Source: Streptomyces sp. HM190
GTDB taxonomy: Bacteria; Actinomycetota; Actinomycetes; Streptomycetales; Streptomycetaceae
Reading direction: 5' to 3'
DNA length: 64,000 nt
Assembly (NCBI RefSeq): GCF_009857135.1
Contig: NZ_CP047318.1
Location: forward strand, 7,378,001 to 7,442,000
Made by a program: the position numbers and the translations under genes. Every line of letters begins with the position of its first letter. Positions within the stretch are counted from its first letter, which is position 1. Under the pieces are notes generated by a model that had not been told where the DNA came from, did not search any database, and worked only from the letters and a program-made list of their open reading frames with translations. Below, piece after piece: positions 25,461-34,181 of the stretch.

Positions 25461-26591
25461 ATGGACCTGTTCGAACACCAGGCAAGGGAACTCTTCGAGG
25501 AACACGGCATCTCGGTGCCGCGGGCGGAGGTCACCGACTCGCCCGAGGAGGTACGCGCGATCGCCCGCCGACTCGGCGGACGCGTCGTCGTCAAGGCCCA
25601 GGTGAGGACCGGTGGACGCGGCAGGGCGGGCGGGGTGCGGATCGCCGCCGACCCGGCCGCCGCCGAACTGACGGCACGGCAGATCCTGGGCATGGACATC
25701 AAGGGCCACCCCGTCCGCACGGTGATGGTCGCCGAACCCGTCGCGATCGAGAGCGAGTTCTACGTCTCCTACGTCCTCGACCGCGGAGCCGGCCGCTTCC
25801 TCGCGATCGCCTCCGCCGAGGGCGGCGCGGACATCGAGGAGGTGGCCGCCACCCGCCCCGAGGCCGTCGCGCGCGTCCCCGTCGACCCGGCGCAGGGCGT
25901 CACCTCGGCGAAGGCGGCCGAGATCGCCGACGCGGCCGGACTGCCCGCGCGGACCGTCGACGTCCTCGTACGGCTCTGGGAGGTGCTGGTCCGCGAGGAC
26001 GCCCTCCTCGTCGAGGTCAACCCGCTCGTCCGCACCGAACAGGGCCGGATCCTCGCCCTCGACGGCAAGGTCACCCTCGACGACAACGCCGCCTTCCGGC
26101 AGACCCGTTGGGGCGAGACGGAACTCGCCCCCGACGATCCGCTGGAGGCGGCGGCCGCCGCCAAGGGACTCACCTACGTGAAGCTGGACGGTGAGGTCGG
26201 CGTCATCGGCAACGGCGCCGGCCTCGTCATGTCGACCCTCGACGTCGTCGCCGGCTGCGGCGCCCGCCCCGCCAACTTCCTCGACATCGGCGGCGGCGCC
26301 TCCGCCCACGTCATGGCCGACGGCCTGTCCGTCGTCCTCGCCGACCCCGACGTGAAGTGCGTCCTCGTCAACGTCTTCGGCGGGATCACCGCCTGCGACG
26401 CGGTCGCCGAGGGCATCGTGCGGGCCCTGGACAGCGTCCGACCGACCAAGCACCTGGTCGTCCGCCTCGACGGCAACAACGCCGCGCGCGGCCGTGCCGT
26501 CCTCGACGCCCGCGCCCACCCGCTGGTCCAGCAGGCCACCACCATGGACGGCGCCGCGCGCCGCGCCGCCGAACTCGCCCACACAGCCTGA
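25461..26591 (+). CDS. succinyl-CoA ligase (ADP-forming) beta-subunit paralogue
   Basis: 376 residues of ATP-grasp SucC type: MDLFEHQARELFEEHGISVP at the N-terminus, RVVVKAQVRTGGRGRAGGVR for nucleotide binding, VEVNPLVRTEQGRILALDGK, and the C-terminal CoA-side region NVFGGITACDAVAEGIVRAL. The ATG follows AGGAGCCGG. It forms a pair with the SucD-like gene 11 bp downstream. Because the pair sits divergently from oxalate genes and beside an aldehyde dehydrogenase, it is more likely a pathway-specific acyl-CoA ligase than the TCA-cycle enzyme. Confidence 0.9.
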   Translation: MDLFEHQARELFEEHGISVPRAEVTDSPEEVRAIARRLGGRVVVKAQVRTGGRGRAGGVRIAADPAAAELTARQILGMDIKGHPVRTVMVAEPVAIESEFYVSYVLDRGAGRFLAIASAEGGADIEEVAATRPEAVARVPVDPAQGVTSAKAAEIADAAGLPARTVDVLVRLWEVLVREDALLVEVNPLVRTEQGRILALDGKVTLDDNAAFRQTRWGETELAPDDPLEAAAAAKGLTYVKLDGEVGVIGNGAGLVMSTLDVVAGCGARPANFLDIGGGASAHVMADGLSVVLADPDVKCVLVNVFGGITACDAVAEGIVRALDSVRPTKHLVVRLDGNNAARGRAVLDARAHPLVQQATTMDGAARRAAELAHTA

Positions 26592-26602
26592 GGAGCCCGG
26601 AC

Positions 26603-27487
26603 ATGGCCATCTACCTCACCCAGGAGAGCAAGGTCCTCGTCCAGGGCATGACCGGTGCCGAGGGCATGAAGCACACCCGCCGCATGCTCGCCGCCGGCAC
26701 AACCGTCGTCGGCGGCGTCAACCCCCGCAAGGCCGGCCGTACCGTCGACCTGGACGACCACGCCGTCCCCGTCTTCGGCTCCGTCCACGAGGGCATGGAC
26801 GCCACCGGAGCCGACGTGAGCGTCGTGTTCGTCCCGCCCGCCTTCGCCAGGGCGGCGGTCACCGAGGCGGCCGACGCGGGCATCGGCCTCGCGGTCGTCA
26901 TCACCGAGGGCATCCCCGTCCACGACGCCGTCGCCTTCACCGCCCACGCGCGGGCCCGGGGCACCCGCGTCATCGGCCCCAACTGCCCCGGGCTGATCAG
27001 CCCCGGCCAGTCCAACGCCGGCATCATCCCGGCCGACATCACCAAGCCGGGCCGCATCGGCCTCGTCTCCAAGTCGGGCACACTCACCTACCAGCTGATG
27101 CACGAACTGCGCGACACCGGCTTCTCCACCTGCGTCGGCATCGGCGGCGACCCCGTCGTCGGCACCACCCACATCGACTGCCTGACCGCGTTCGAGGACG
27201 ACCCGGACACCGAGATCGTCGTCCTCATCGGGGAGATCGGCGGCGACGCCGAGGAACGGGCCGCCGCGTACGTCCGCGACCACGTCACCAAGCCCGTCGT
27301 CGCCTACATCGCCGGGTTCACCGCGCCCGAGGGCAGGACCATGGGGCACGCCGGGGCGATCGTCTCCGGCTCGTCCGGCACCGCCCAGGCCAAGAAGGAG
27401 GCCCTGGAGGCGGCCGGCGTACGCGTCGGGAGCACCCCCACCGAGACGGCCCGGCTGGTCCTGGCCGCCCTGGAAGACGGCGCGTGA
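26603..27487 (+). CDS. succinyl-CoA ligase alpha-subunit paralogue
   Basis: 294 residues of SucD type: KVLVQGMTGAEGMKHTRRML, GGVNPRKAG (CoA site), IGPNCPGLISPGQSNAGIIP, and GRTMGHAGAIVSG with the phosphorylated His. All landmark residues are present, so with the beta subunit it should form an active nucleotide-dependent acyl-CoA ligase. The stop is followed one base later by the ATG of the aldehyde dehydrogenase gene, linking the three genes in one transcript. Confidence 0.92.
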   Translation: MAIYLTQESKVLVQGMTGAEGMKHTRRMLAAGTTVVGGVNPRKAGRTVDLDDHAVPVFGSVHEGMDATGADVSVVFVPPAFARAAVTEAADAGIGLAVVITEGIPVHDAVAFTAHARARGTRVIGPNCPGLISPGQSNAGIIPADITKPGRIGLVSKSGTLTYQLMHELRDTGFSTCVGIGGDPVVGTTHIDCLTAFEDDPDTEIVVLIGEIGGDAEERAAAYVRDHVTKPVVAYIAGFTAPEGRTMGHAGAIVSGSSGTAQAKKEALEAAGVRVGSTPTETARLVLAALEDGA

Positions 27488-27488
27488 C

Positions 27489-29060
27489 ATGACACCCGCC
27501 GTCACCCCGAACACCGCCCCCGCCCCCGCCCTCACCCTCAAAGCCGGCACGTCCTGGTCCGACGCCTGGCGGCGCTGTCTCGCCGTCGCCCCCGAGGCGT
27601 TCCGGGAGGACCGCGTCCTCAACCTCTGGGGCGCCGCCTGGCGGGCCGACGGCCGGGCGCTGCCCGCCACCAGCCCCGTCGACGGCCGCCCCGTCGCGGG
27701 CCCGCCCCGCCTGGACGCGGCCGCCGCGCACCGGGCGGTCCGCGCCTGTCTCGACCAGCACCGGGCCTGGCGCCACGTCCCCCTCGGCGAACGCCGGGCC
27801 CGGGTCGCCGCCGCCCTCGACGCCCTCACCCACCACCGCGACCTGCTCGCCCTGTTGCTCGTCTGGGAGATCGGCAAGCCCTGGCGGCTCGCGCGGGCCG
27901 ACGTGGACCGGGCCGTCGACGGCGTGCGCTGGTACGTCGACGGCATCGAGCCCATGGTCGAGGGCCGGGCCCCGCTGGACGGGCCGGTGTCCAACATCGC
28001 CAGCTGGAACTACCCGATGAGCGTGCTCGTCCACGCGATGCTGGTCCAGGCCCTCGCCGGGAACGCGGTCATCGCGAAGACCCCGACCGACGGCGGTGTC
28101 GCCTGCCTCACCCTGGCCTGCGCGCTCGCCGCCCGCGAGGGCATCCCCGTCACCCTCGTCAGCGGCAGCGGGGGCGAGCTGTCCGAGGCGCTGGTGCGGG
28201 CCCCCGAGATCGGCTGCGTCTCCTTCGTCGGCGGCCGCGACACCGGCGCCGCGGTCGCCACGGCCGTCGCCGACCGCGGCAAACGCCACGTCCTGGAACA
28301 GGAGGGCCTGAACACCTGGGGCATCTGGGACCACACCGGCTGGGACGCGCTCACCGCCGTCCTCCCCAAGCTCTTCGACTACGGCAAACAGCGCTGTACG
28401 GCCTACCCGCGCTTCGTCGTCCAGCGCGCACTGTTCGACGACTTCCTCGCCGCGTACCTCCCGGCGGTCCGCACCCTCAGGGTCGGCCACCCCCTGGCCG
28501 TCGAGCAGCCGGACGACCCGTTCCCGCGGCTCGACTTCGGCCCGGTGATCAACGCGGCCAAGGCCAAGGAACTCACCGACCAGGTCGCCGAGGCCGTCGA
28601 CCGGGGCGCCGTCCCGCTGTACCGGGGCAGACCCGCCGACGCCCGCTTCCTGCCCGGCCAGGACACCGGCGCGTACGTCCAGCCCGTCACGCTCCTGAAC
28701 CCGCCGCCGTCCTCGCCGCTCCACCACGCGGAACCCTTCGGCCCGGTCGACACGATCGTCCTCGTCGACACCGAGGCGGAACTGCTCGCCGCCATGAACG
28801 CCTCCAACGGCGCGCTCGTCGCCACCCTGTCCACCGACGACCGGGCGACGTACGAGCGGCTGGCCCCGCAGATCCGGGCGTTCAAGGTCGGCCACGGCAC
28901 ACCCCGCTCGCGCGGGGACCGCGAGGAACTCTTCGGCGGCTTCGGCGCGTCCTGGCGGGGCGCCTTCGTCGGCGGTGAACTGCTGGTGAAGACGGTCACC
29001 CAGGGACCGCCGGGGGAGCGGCTGCCGGGGAACTTCCCCGACTACCACCTCATGCCGTGA
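27489..29060 (+). CDS. aldehyde dehydrogenase family protein
   Basis: 523 residues. The NAD-binding part has the ALDH region SNIASWNYPMSVLVHAML and VIAKTPTDGG. The general base Glu is in HVLEQEGLNTWG and the catalytic Cys is likely that of GKQRCTAYPRFV (~residue 303). Both depart from the classical ELGGK and GQxC contexts, so this is a divergent subfamily. It ends a sucC-sucD-aldh operon. Oxidation or CoA-linked reduction of a small aldehyde such as glyoxylate or a semialdehyde is a guess from the neighbours. Confidence 0.82.
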   Translation: MTPAVTPNTAPAPALTLKAGTSWSDAWRRCLAVAPEAFREDRVLNLWGAAWRADGRALPATSPVDGRPVAGPPRLDAAAAHRAVRACLDQHRAWRHVPLGERRARVAAALDALTHHRDLLALLLVWEIGKPWRLARADVDRAVDGVRWYVDGIEPMVEGRAPLDGPVSNIASWNYPMSVLVHAMLVQALAGNAVIAKTPTDGGVACLTLACALAAREGIPVTLVSGSGGELSEALVRAPEIGCVSFVGGRDTGAAVATAVADRGKRHVLEQEGLNTWGIWDHTGWDALTAVLPKLFDYGKQRCTAYPRFVVQRALFDDFLAAYLPAVRTLRVGHPLAVEQPDDPFPRLDFGPVINAAKAKELTDQVAEAVDRGAVPLYRGRPADARFLPGQDTGAYVQPVTLLNPPPSSPLHHAEPFGPVDTIVLVDTEAELLAAMNASNGALVATLSTDDRATYERLAPQIRAFKVGHGTPRSRGDREELFGGFGASWRGAFVGGELLVKTVTQGPPGERLPGNFPDYHLMP

Positions 29061-29130
29061 CCGCCGGCCCGTGACCGTCCGGCCGTGAGTGCCTGACCGT
29101 GACCGTCCGGCCTGACCGTCCGACCGTGAT
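29059..29130. repeat. short GACCGTCCGGCC-type repeats
   Basis: Right after the aldehyde dehydrogenase stop, variants of TGACCGTCCGGCC recur four to five times in about 70 bp. This is a small degenerate tandem repeat without coding potential. Confidence 0.5.
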
Positions 29131-29150
29131 CCACCGATCACCCCTGGTGA

Positions 29151-29188
29151 GGGTCGTGCGAGCCTGCTCGGCGAGGCCCGCACGACCC
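29151..29188 (+). terminator. terminator after the sucCD-aldh operon
   Basis: GGGTCGTGCG (29151-29160) pairs perfectly with 29179-29188; an inner GCCT/AGGC pair extends it around the loop. It separates the operon from the tRNA gene. Confidence 0.7.
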
Positions 29189-29288
29189 CGCCCCGGGGTC
29201 GGATACGCAGGTGAAAGCCACCCCGAAACCTTGGTATTGTTGTCCATGTCGCCGCGGGGAACACCCCCGGCCAGGCGGCAGACACCTC

Positions 29289-29373
29289 GTCCGGGTGGCG
29301 GAATGGCAGACGCGCTAGCTTGAGGTGCTAGTGCCCTTTATCGGGCGTGGGGGTTCAAGTCCCCCCTCGGACA
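29289..29373 (+). tRNA. tRNA-Leu (GAG anticodon)
   Basis: An 85-nt cloverleaf. The acceptor stem GTCCGGG pairs with CTCGGAC (one G-U pair); the anticodon stem CTAGC/GCTAG holds the loop TTGAGGT with anticodon GAG (codons CUC/CUU); a long class II variable arm GCCC..GGGC follows, then the T-arm GGGGG-TTCAAGT-CCCCC. The CCA end is not encoded. This tRNA marks the left edge of the deoxysugar patch and is a typical integration target, though no duplicated 3' end was found. Confidence 0.96.
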
Positions 29374-29380
29374 CACCTGC

Positions 29381-29416
29381 GAAGCGGGCTCATCGTGATG
29401 ACGATGGGCCCGCTTC
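29381..29416 (+). terminator. tRNA-Leu terminator hairpin
   Basis: Arms of 15 nt (29381-29395 and 29402-29416) pair fully in RNA with one U-G pair and a 6-nt loop TGATGA. It begins 8 nt after the tRNA discriminator base. Confidence 0.85.
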
Positions 29417-29670
29417 GTCATGTCCGGAGGGTGTCCGGAGGACAGGGGGCGACGGGCGAGGGGAGGGGAGGAGGGCGAGGGCGGATAAGGGGATGTAGGG
29501 GTGGTGGGCAATTCCGGGACTCTATAGCCTCCTCATCAGGTTTCCGAACGGGGCCTTCAGTAATGCGTTGAGTCATCCCGCCTCGGCACATTGCCGAAAT
29601 CGGCGAGCCGGAATTTCCCTGTCATTTCGCCGCGGCCGTGAATGCGGCAGGCAGTGAGGAGAGGACCGCG

Positions 29671-30735
29671 ATGAAGGCCCTAGTCCTGGCCGGCGGGACG
29701 GGAACCCGTCTGCGCCCTTTCAGTCACTCCATGCCCAAACAGCTCTTTCCCGTCGCCAACAAACCGGTGGTGGAACACGTGCTGGAGAACATCGGCCGGG
29801 TGGGTGTCACCGAGGTCGGCGTGGTCGTCGGCGACTGGGAGGAACGCGTACGCGAAGTACTCGGTGACGGTTCCCGCTACGGGGTGCGGATCGTGTACAT
29901 ACGCCAGGAGCGCCCGCTGGGCCTCGCCCACTGTGTGCGCATCGCACGGGATTTCCTCGGCGACAGCGACTTCGTCATGTATCTGGGCGACAACATCCTT
30001 CCCAACGGGATCAGCGCTGTCGCCGAGACGTTCCGCGCCGAACGCCCGGCCGCGCAGCTGGTGACGCACAAGGTGCCCGACCCGCGGGCCTTCGGGGTGG
30101 TGGAACTGCGTCCGGACGGCTCGGTGGCCCGGCTGGTGGAGAAGCCGCAGAACCCGCGCAGCAACCTGGCGCTCATCGGTGTGTACTTCTTCACGGTCCA
30201 CATCCACGCGGCCGTGGACGCCATCACGCCCAGCGCCCGGGGCGAGCTGGAGATCACCGACGCCCTGCAGTGGCTGGTGGCCTCCGGCGCCGACGTGCGG
30301 GCCAGCGAGTACAACGGCTACTGGCAGGACACCGGCCGGGTGGACGACGTCCTGGAGTGCAACCGCCGCCTCCTCGCCGGCCTCACCGGCGACATCGTCG
30401 GCGAGGTGGACGACCGGAGCGTACTGATCGGGCCCGTCGTACTGGAGGCGGGAGCCCGGATCGTGCGTTCCCGCATCGAGGGCCCGGTGATCATCGGCGC
30501 GGGAAGCACCGTCGAGGACTGCCGGGTCGGCGCGTACACGTCGATCGGCCGCGACTGTGTGCTGCGCCGTTCCGGCATCGGCCACTCGATCACCCTCGAC
30601 GGGGCGACCGTCACGGACGTACCGAACCTGCACGGCTCCATGATCGGCCGGTCCGCCGTCGTCGGCACGGGCCGGGAGAGCCCCGGTCACCGGCTGATCA
30701 TCGGCGACGATGCCCGCGTGGAGGTGGCCGCATGA
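29671..30735 (+). CDS. rmlA: glucose-1-phosphate thymidylyltransferase (RmlA/StrD long form)
   Basis: 354 residues. The nucleotidyltransferase signature MKALVLAGGTGTRLRPFSHS starts the protein, with MPKQLFPVANKPVVEH, VMYLGDNIL (metal Asp) and NGYWQDTGRVDDVLECN following. The last ~100 residues are a left-handed beta-helix (GARIVRSRIEGPVIIGAGST), the long StrD form common in antibiotic deoxysugar clusters. It makes dTDP-glucose. A strong GAGGAGAGGA site precedes the ATG, and it overlaps the next gene by ATGA. It is the first gene of the patch that lies directly after tRNA-Leu. Confidence 0.95.
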   Translation: MKALVLAGGTGTRLRPFSHSMPKQLFPVANKPVVEHVLENIGRVGVTEVGVVVGDWEERVREVLGDGSRYGVRIVYIRQERPLGLAHCVRIARDFLGDSDFVMYLGDNILPNGISAVAETFRAERPAAQLVTHKVPDPRAFGVVELRPDGSVARLVEKPQNPRSNLALIGVYFFTVHIHAAVDAITPSARGELEITDALQWLVASGADVRASEYNGYWQDTGRVDDVLECNRRLLAGLTGDIVGEVDDRSVLIGPVVLEAGARIVRSRIEGPVIIGAGSTVEDCRVGAYTSIGRDCVLRRSGIGHSITLDGATVTDVPNLHGSMIGRSAVVGTGRESPGHRLIIGDDARVEVAA

Positions 30736-31733
30736 AGGTCTTCGTCACCGGAGGCGCGGGATTCATCGGTTCCCACTACGTGCGCACCATGCTGGCGGGC
30801 GGCTACGAGGGCTTCGAGGACGCCGAGATCACCGTCTACGACGCCCTGACCTACGCGGGCACCCGCGGCAGCCTGCCCCGGGCCCACCCGCGGATGCGGT
30901 TCGTCCGGGGTGACGTCTGCGACCTGACGGCCCTGATGGAGCTGCTGCCGGGACACGACGTCGCAGTGCACTTCGCGGCCGAGTCGCACGTGGACCGCTC
31001 CATAGACGATCCCGCGGTGTTCGTGCGGACGAACGTGGCCGGCACCCAGACCCTGCTGGAGGCCTGTCTGCGGGCCGGAGTCCCCCGGGTGCTGCACGTC
31101 TCCACCGACGAGGTGTACGGCTCGATCACCGAGGGGTCCTGGACCGAGGAGTGGCCGCTGTCGCCCAACTCCCCCTACTCCGCGTCCAAGGCGGGGGCTG
31201 ACATGATCGCCCGCGCGTACTGGAGCACCCACGGCCTCGACGTCTCCGTGACGCGCTGCTGCAACAACTACGGCCCGTACCAGAACCCGGAGAAGCTGAT
31301 CCCGCGGTTCGTCAGCAATCTGCTGGAGGGCCGGCCGGTCCCGCTGTTCGGCGACGGTTCCAACGTCCGTGAGTGGCTGCACGTGGACGACCACTGCCGG
31401 GCGCTGCAGCTGGTGCTCACCCGGGGGCGTCCCGGAGAGGTGTACAACATCGGCGGCGGGGCCGAGCGGACGAACCTGTGGCTCACGAAGCGGTTGCTGG
31501 AGCTGTGCGGGGCCCCGCCGTCCATGGTCCACCCGGTGGCGGACCGGCCGGGACACGACCTGCGCTACTCGCTCGACTCCACGAAGATCCGCGAGGAACT
31601 GGGCTACGCCCCCCGGATCGACTTCGACGCGGGACTGACCGACACGGTCGCCTGGTACCGCGACAACCCCGGCTGGTGGAAGCCGCTCACGACCGCACGA
31701 GCGGCCCGCGCGCGGCGCGGGAACGACGCCTGA
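30732..31733 (+). CDS. rmlB: dTDP-glucose 4,6-dehydratase
   Basis: 333-residue extended short-chain dehydrogenase. It shows the NAD motif GGAGFIGSHYVRTM, the STDEVYG motif, catalytic YSASK (Tyr/Lys) and the substrate region RCCNNYGPYQNPEKLIP. It converts dTDP-glucose to dTDP-4-keto-6-deoxyglucose, the branch point to 6-deoxysugars. It is translationally coupled to rmlA. No rmlD is apparent, so the end sugar may not be rhamnose. Confidence 0.95.
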   Translation: MKVFVTGGAGFIGSHYVRTMLAGGYEGFEDAEITVYDALTYAGTRGSLPRAHPRMRFVRGDVCDLTALMELLPGHDVAVHFAAESHVDRSIDDPAVFVRTNVAGTQTLLEACLRAGVPRVLHVSTDEVYGSITEGSWTEEWPLSPNSPYSASKAGADMIARAYWSTHGLDVSVTRCCNNYGPYQNPEKLIPRFVSNLLEGRPVPLFGDGSNVREWLHVDDHCRALQLVLTRGRPGEVYNIGGGAERTNLWLTKRLLELCGAPPSMVHPVADRPGHDLRYSLDSTKIREELGYAPRIDFDAGLTDTVAWYRDNPGWWKPLTTARAARARRGNDA

Positions 31734-31744
31734 CGGTGACCCGT

Positions 31745-31772
31745 GTCCCCTGCCCGTTCGCGGGCAGGGGAC
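31745..31772. terminator. bidirectional terminator between rmlB and the epimerase
   Basis: A perfect 12-bp stem GTCCCCTGCCCG/CGGGCAGGGGAC is closed by a TTCG tetraloop, between convergent genes. Confidence 0.88.
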
Positions 31773-31818
31773 CGACGGATGCCCGCGGGGGACCGGCCGT
31801 GGCAGGCCCCGGTGCCCC

Positions 31819-32403
31819 CTATCGCGCCAGGACGCAGTCCTCGTAGCGGGGCAGCACACCGGTGGCGAGCGCCTCGGCGAGGCTCGGGGCGGCCCGGTCG
31901 CGCGGGGAGAGGATCGGGGTGATGTCCTGGGGCCAGGGCAGGTGCAGCTCCGGGTCCAGCGGGTGGATCGCCAACTCCTGTTCGGCGACGTAGCTCCCGC
32001 TGACCATGTAGGCCATCACGGTGTCGTCCTCCAGCGCCACATAGCTGTGCGCGACGCCGAGAGGGAAGTACACGGCCCGGAAGGACCCGCCCCCGAGCTC
32101 GACGGCGTCCCACTTCCCGAAGGTCGGCGAGCCGACCCGGGCGTCGAGCATCACGTCCAGCGCGCGTCCGCCGGCGCAGTACACGTACTTGCTCTGCCCC
32201 GGAGGTGTCCGGGTGAAGTGCAGACCCCGGATCACCCCCCGCGCGGACCGGCTGTAGTTGAGCTGGGCGGCGGAGAACGGCCGGCCCACCGCCTCGACGA
32301 ACGCCGGTTCCTGGTAGGGGGCCACGAACAGGCCCCGCTGGTCGGCGTGGACGTCCGGGGTGAACTCGAAGGCACCGGCGATCGCCAGCTCACGCGCCCG
32401 CAC
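31819..32403 (-). CDS. rmlC: dTDP-4-keto-6-deoxyhexose 3,5-epimerase (RmlC-like)
   Basis: 194 residues, a cupin-type epimerase. Landmarks are FEFTPDVHADQRGLFVAPYQ, SRSARGVIRGLHFTRTPPGQ with the catalytic His of GLHF, KYVYCAGGRALDVMLDARVG, VYFPLGVAHSYVALED and a Tyr in VMAYMVSG. It inverts C3 and/or C5 of the dTDP-4-keto sugar made by RmlB. I chose the GTG at 32403 because it stands 8 nt after GAAGGGG; the upstream GTG at 32412 overlaps that site. It is convergent with rmlB. Confidence 0.9.
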   Translation of the reverse strand: MRARELAIAGAFEFTPDVHADQRGLFVAPYQEPAFVEAVGRPFSAAQLNYSRSARGVIRGLHFTRTPPGQSKYVYCAGGRALDVMLDARVGSPTFGKWDAVELGGGSFRAVYFPLGVAHSYVALEDDTVMAYMVSGSYVAEQELAIHPLDPELHLPWPQDITPILSPRDRAAPSLAEALATGVLPRYEDCVLAR

Positions 32404-33034
32404 GCCGCTCACCCCTTCCCGGTCGTCCGGCGGGCCCGCTCGGCGGGAGAACGCGATGTGTCATGGTCAGGTGATCCCATCTCGGTCGGGGTCGGTGGGA
32501 CATGCGGTGCCGCCTTCTCCGAGGGGCATGCCGCCTTCTCCGAGGGGCATGCCGGAAGGTCGACGCCGCACAGGCCGTCGGCCCGGCGGCAGCCGCACCG
32601 TCATGGACGTCGTGTCGCTCGTCCGGTCGATGCCGGCGTCGTCCCCGGCTGTGCGGGCCGCGGGCCGCGGATCGCGGATCGTGGGTCGCGGATCGCGCCG
32701 GCGGCGGCACAGCTGCGGCGGGGACCCGGAGCTCCGAGGCCACGGGTGCTCCGCCGCCGATGCTCCTCCGCGGCCTGGAGGTGATCAACCCCTAATCCCT
32801 CGTGGCGCACGCGCTCACCCCCCGGACGGGGAGGAGGGGGAACGCACGCCACGGATAGGGGGCCGGGACCCTGGTCTCCGTCTCGCGCCGGGCACTTGAA
32901 TGGATCGCACGCCGCCCAACCGGAAGGAGACCTTCCGTGCGGATGGTCTGCGGTCCGGCGCCCGCCGTCGCGCTTCCCTCCTCTCTCCTCCCCCTCCCGA
33001 GTTGCCTGCCCGAACACGAAAAGGAGCCGGTCAC
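32404..33034 (+). other. long non-coding gap in the deoxysugar patch
   Basis: About 630 bp with no credible gene. It contains a perfect 21-bp tandem duplication (32509-32550), a stretch of GCGGATC-type short repeats (about 32668-32697), and AAAAGGAG before the next start. It carries the diverging promoters of rmlC and the epimerase gene. Spacing this long is unusual for the window and fits an assembled or decayed region. Confidence 0.6.
32509..32550. repeat. 21-bp perfect tandem duplication
   Basis: Two adjacent identical 21-bp units (32509-32529 and 32530-32550) lie in the rmlC upstream region, sharing the core CCTTCTCCGAGGGGCAT. Each holds a small dyad (CCTTCTCCGAGG). Confidence 0.85.
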
Positions 33035-34033
33035 ATGTCAGCGCGAGCGTGGGCCGACCGGACGGTCGTCGTGACGGGCGGTACCGGTTTCATCGGATCG
33101 CACGTCGTCGAGGAACTGCTCGCGCGTCAGGCCCACGTGATCTGCCTGTACCGGACGGACGACCGGCACAGGCTGGCCCAGCTTCCTGTCACCAAAAGGC
33201 TGTTGAGTGTCCGTGTCGACCTCTGCGACGAGACCGCGCTCCGCCGCGTGTTCGACGGGGCGGAGCGGGGCGTGGACACAGTGGTCCACTGCGCCGCCAT
33301 GTGGGGACGCGCGGGATTCCGGTACGACCACCCCGCGACCGTCTTCGAGGCCAACTTCCGGCCCGCCGCCAACGTCCTCAAGTGCGCTCGCGACCACGGG
33401 ACTTCGGACGTCGTCCTCCTCGGCTCCGGCGAGGTGTACCGGTCGTCCGCGACCCGCCCGCTGAAGGAGGAGGACGACTTCCGCACGGGGGTGCGGTACG
33501 CGACCGACGGGTACTACCTGGCGAAGCTCTACGAGGAGATGCTGGCGGACACCTACCGGCACGAGCACGGGATGAACGTCTTCCGGCCCCGGCTCACCGG
33601 CGTCTACGGGCCGCGTGACAACTTCGCGCCGGGCGCGGACCGGGTGATCCCCGCCATGCTCGCCAGAGCCGCGGCCGACCAGGAGATCGTGATCTGGGGA
33701 GACGGAAGCCAGACCCGCACCTACATGTTCGTGACCGACCTCGTGCACGCGGTTCTGCGGATGGTCGAGAAGAACACCCACCACACGGTCAACATGGGGA
33801 CCTCGGAAACGGTTTCCATGCGGCAGCTGGCACATCTCGTGTGTGCCGTCCTGGGAAAGCCGGACCGCATCACGTTCGACCGGGAGAAGCCCACGGGACG
33901 GTCCAGTCGCACACTCGACCTCACCCGCCTCGGCGGAATCATCGATTTCCGACCGCGTGGTCTGCGGGAGGGTCTGGAACAGACGGCGGACTGGTACCGA
34001 AAGCGCCGGATCTCCGCACGTCCATCGGGCTGA
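33035..34033 (+). CDS. NAD-dependent epimerase/dehydratase (nucleotide sugar)
   Basis: 332-residue extended SDR. It has the NAD motif GGTGFIGSHVVEELL, the active-site region LLGSGEVYRSS with Tyr-Lys of GYYLAKLYEE, and RPRLTGVYGPRDNFAPG. It resembles GDP-fucose-synthase/4-ketoreductase-like members that finish nucleotide-deoxysugar synthesis. As rmlD is absent, it may be the 4-ketoreductase of this patch. The ATG follows AAAAGGAG. The sugar produced cannot be told from sequence. Confidence 0.88.
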   Translation: MSARAWADRTVVVTGGTGFIGSHVVEELLARQAHVICLYRTDDRHRLAQLPVTKRLLSVRVDLCDETALRRVFDGAERGVDTVVHCAAMWGRAGFRYDHPATVFEANFRPAANVLKCARDHGTSDVVLLGSGEVYRSSATRPLKEEDDFRTGVRYATDGYYLAKLYEEMLADTYRHEHGMNVFRPRLTGVYGPRDNFAPGADRVIPAMLARAAADQEIVIWGDGSQTRTYMFVTDLVHAVLRMVEKNTHHTVNMGTSETVSMRQLAHLVCAVLGKPDRITFDREKPTGRSSRTLDLTRLGGIIDFRPRGLREGLEQTADWYRKRRISARPSG

Positions 34034-34181
34034 CCCTTTCCTGCTTTCTGCTTCCTGCTTCCTGAGTCCTGTTCCGGATTCCTGTTCCGGATCGACAGGG
34101 GGCGTTAGGGGTGGGAGCCCCGAGCCGTCGTCCGTATGTTCATCAGCAGCCACCGAGAAACCCCGAAGGGGAAACGCGTCC

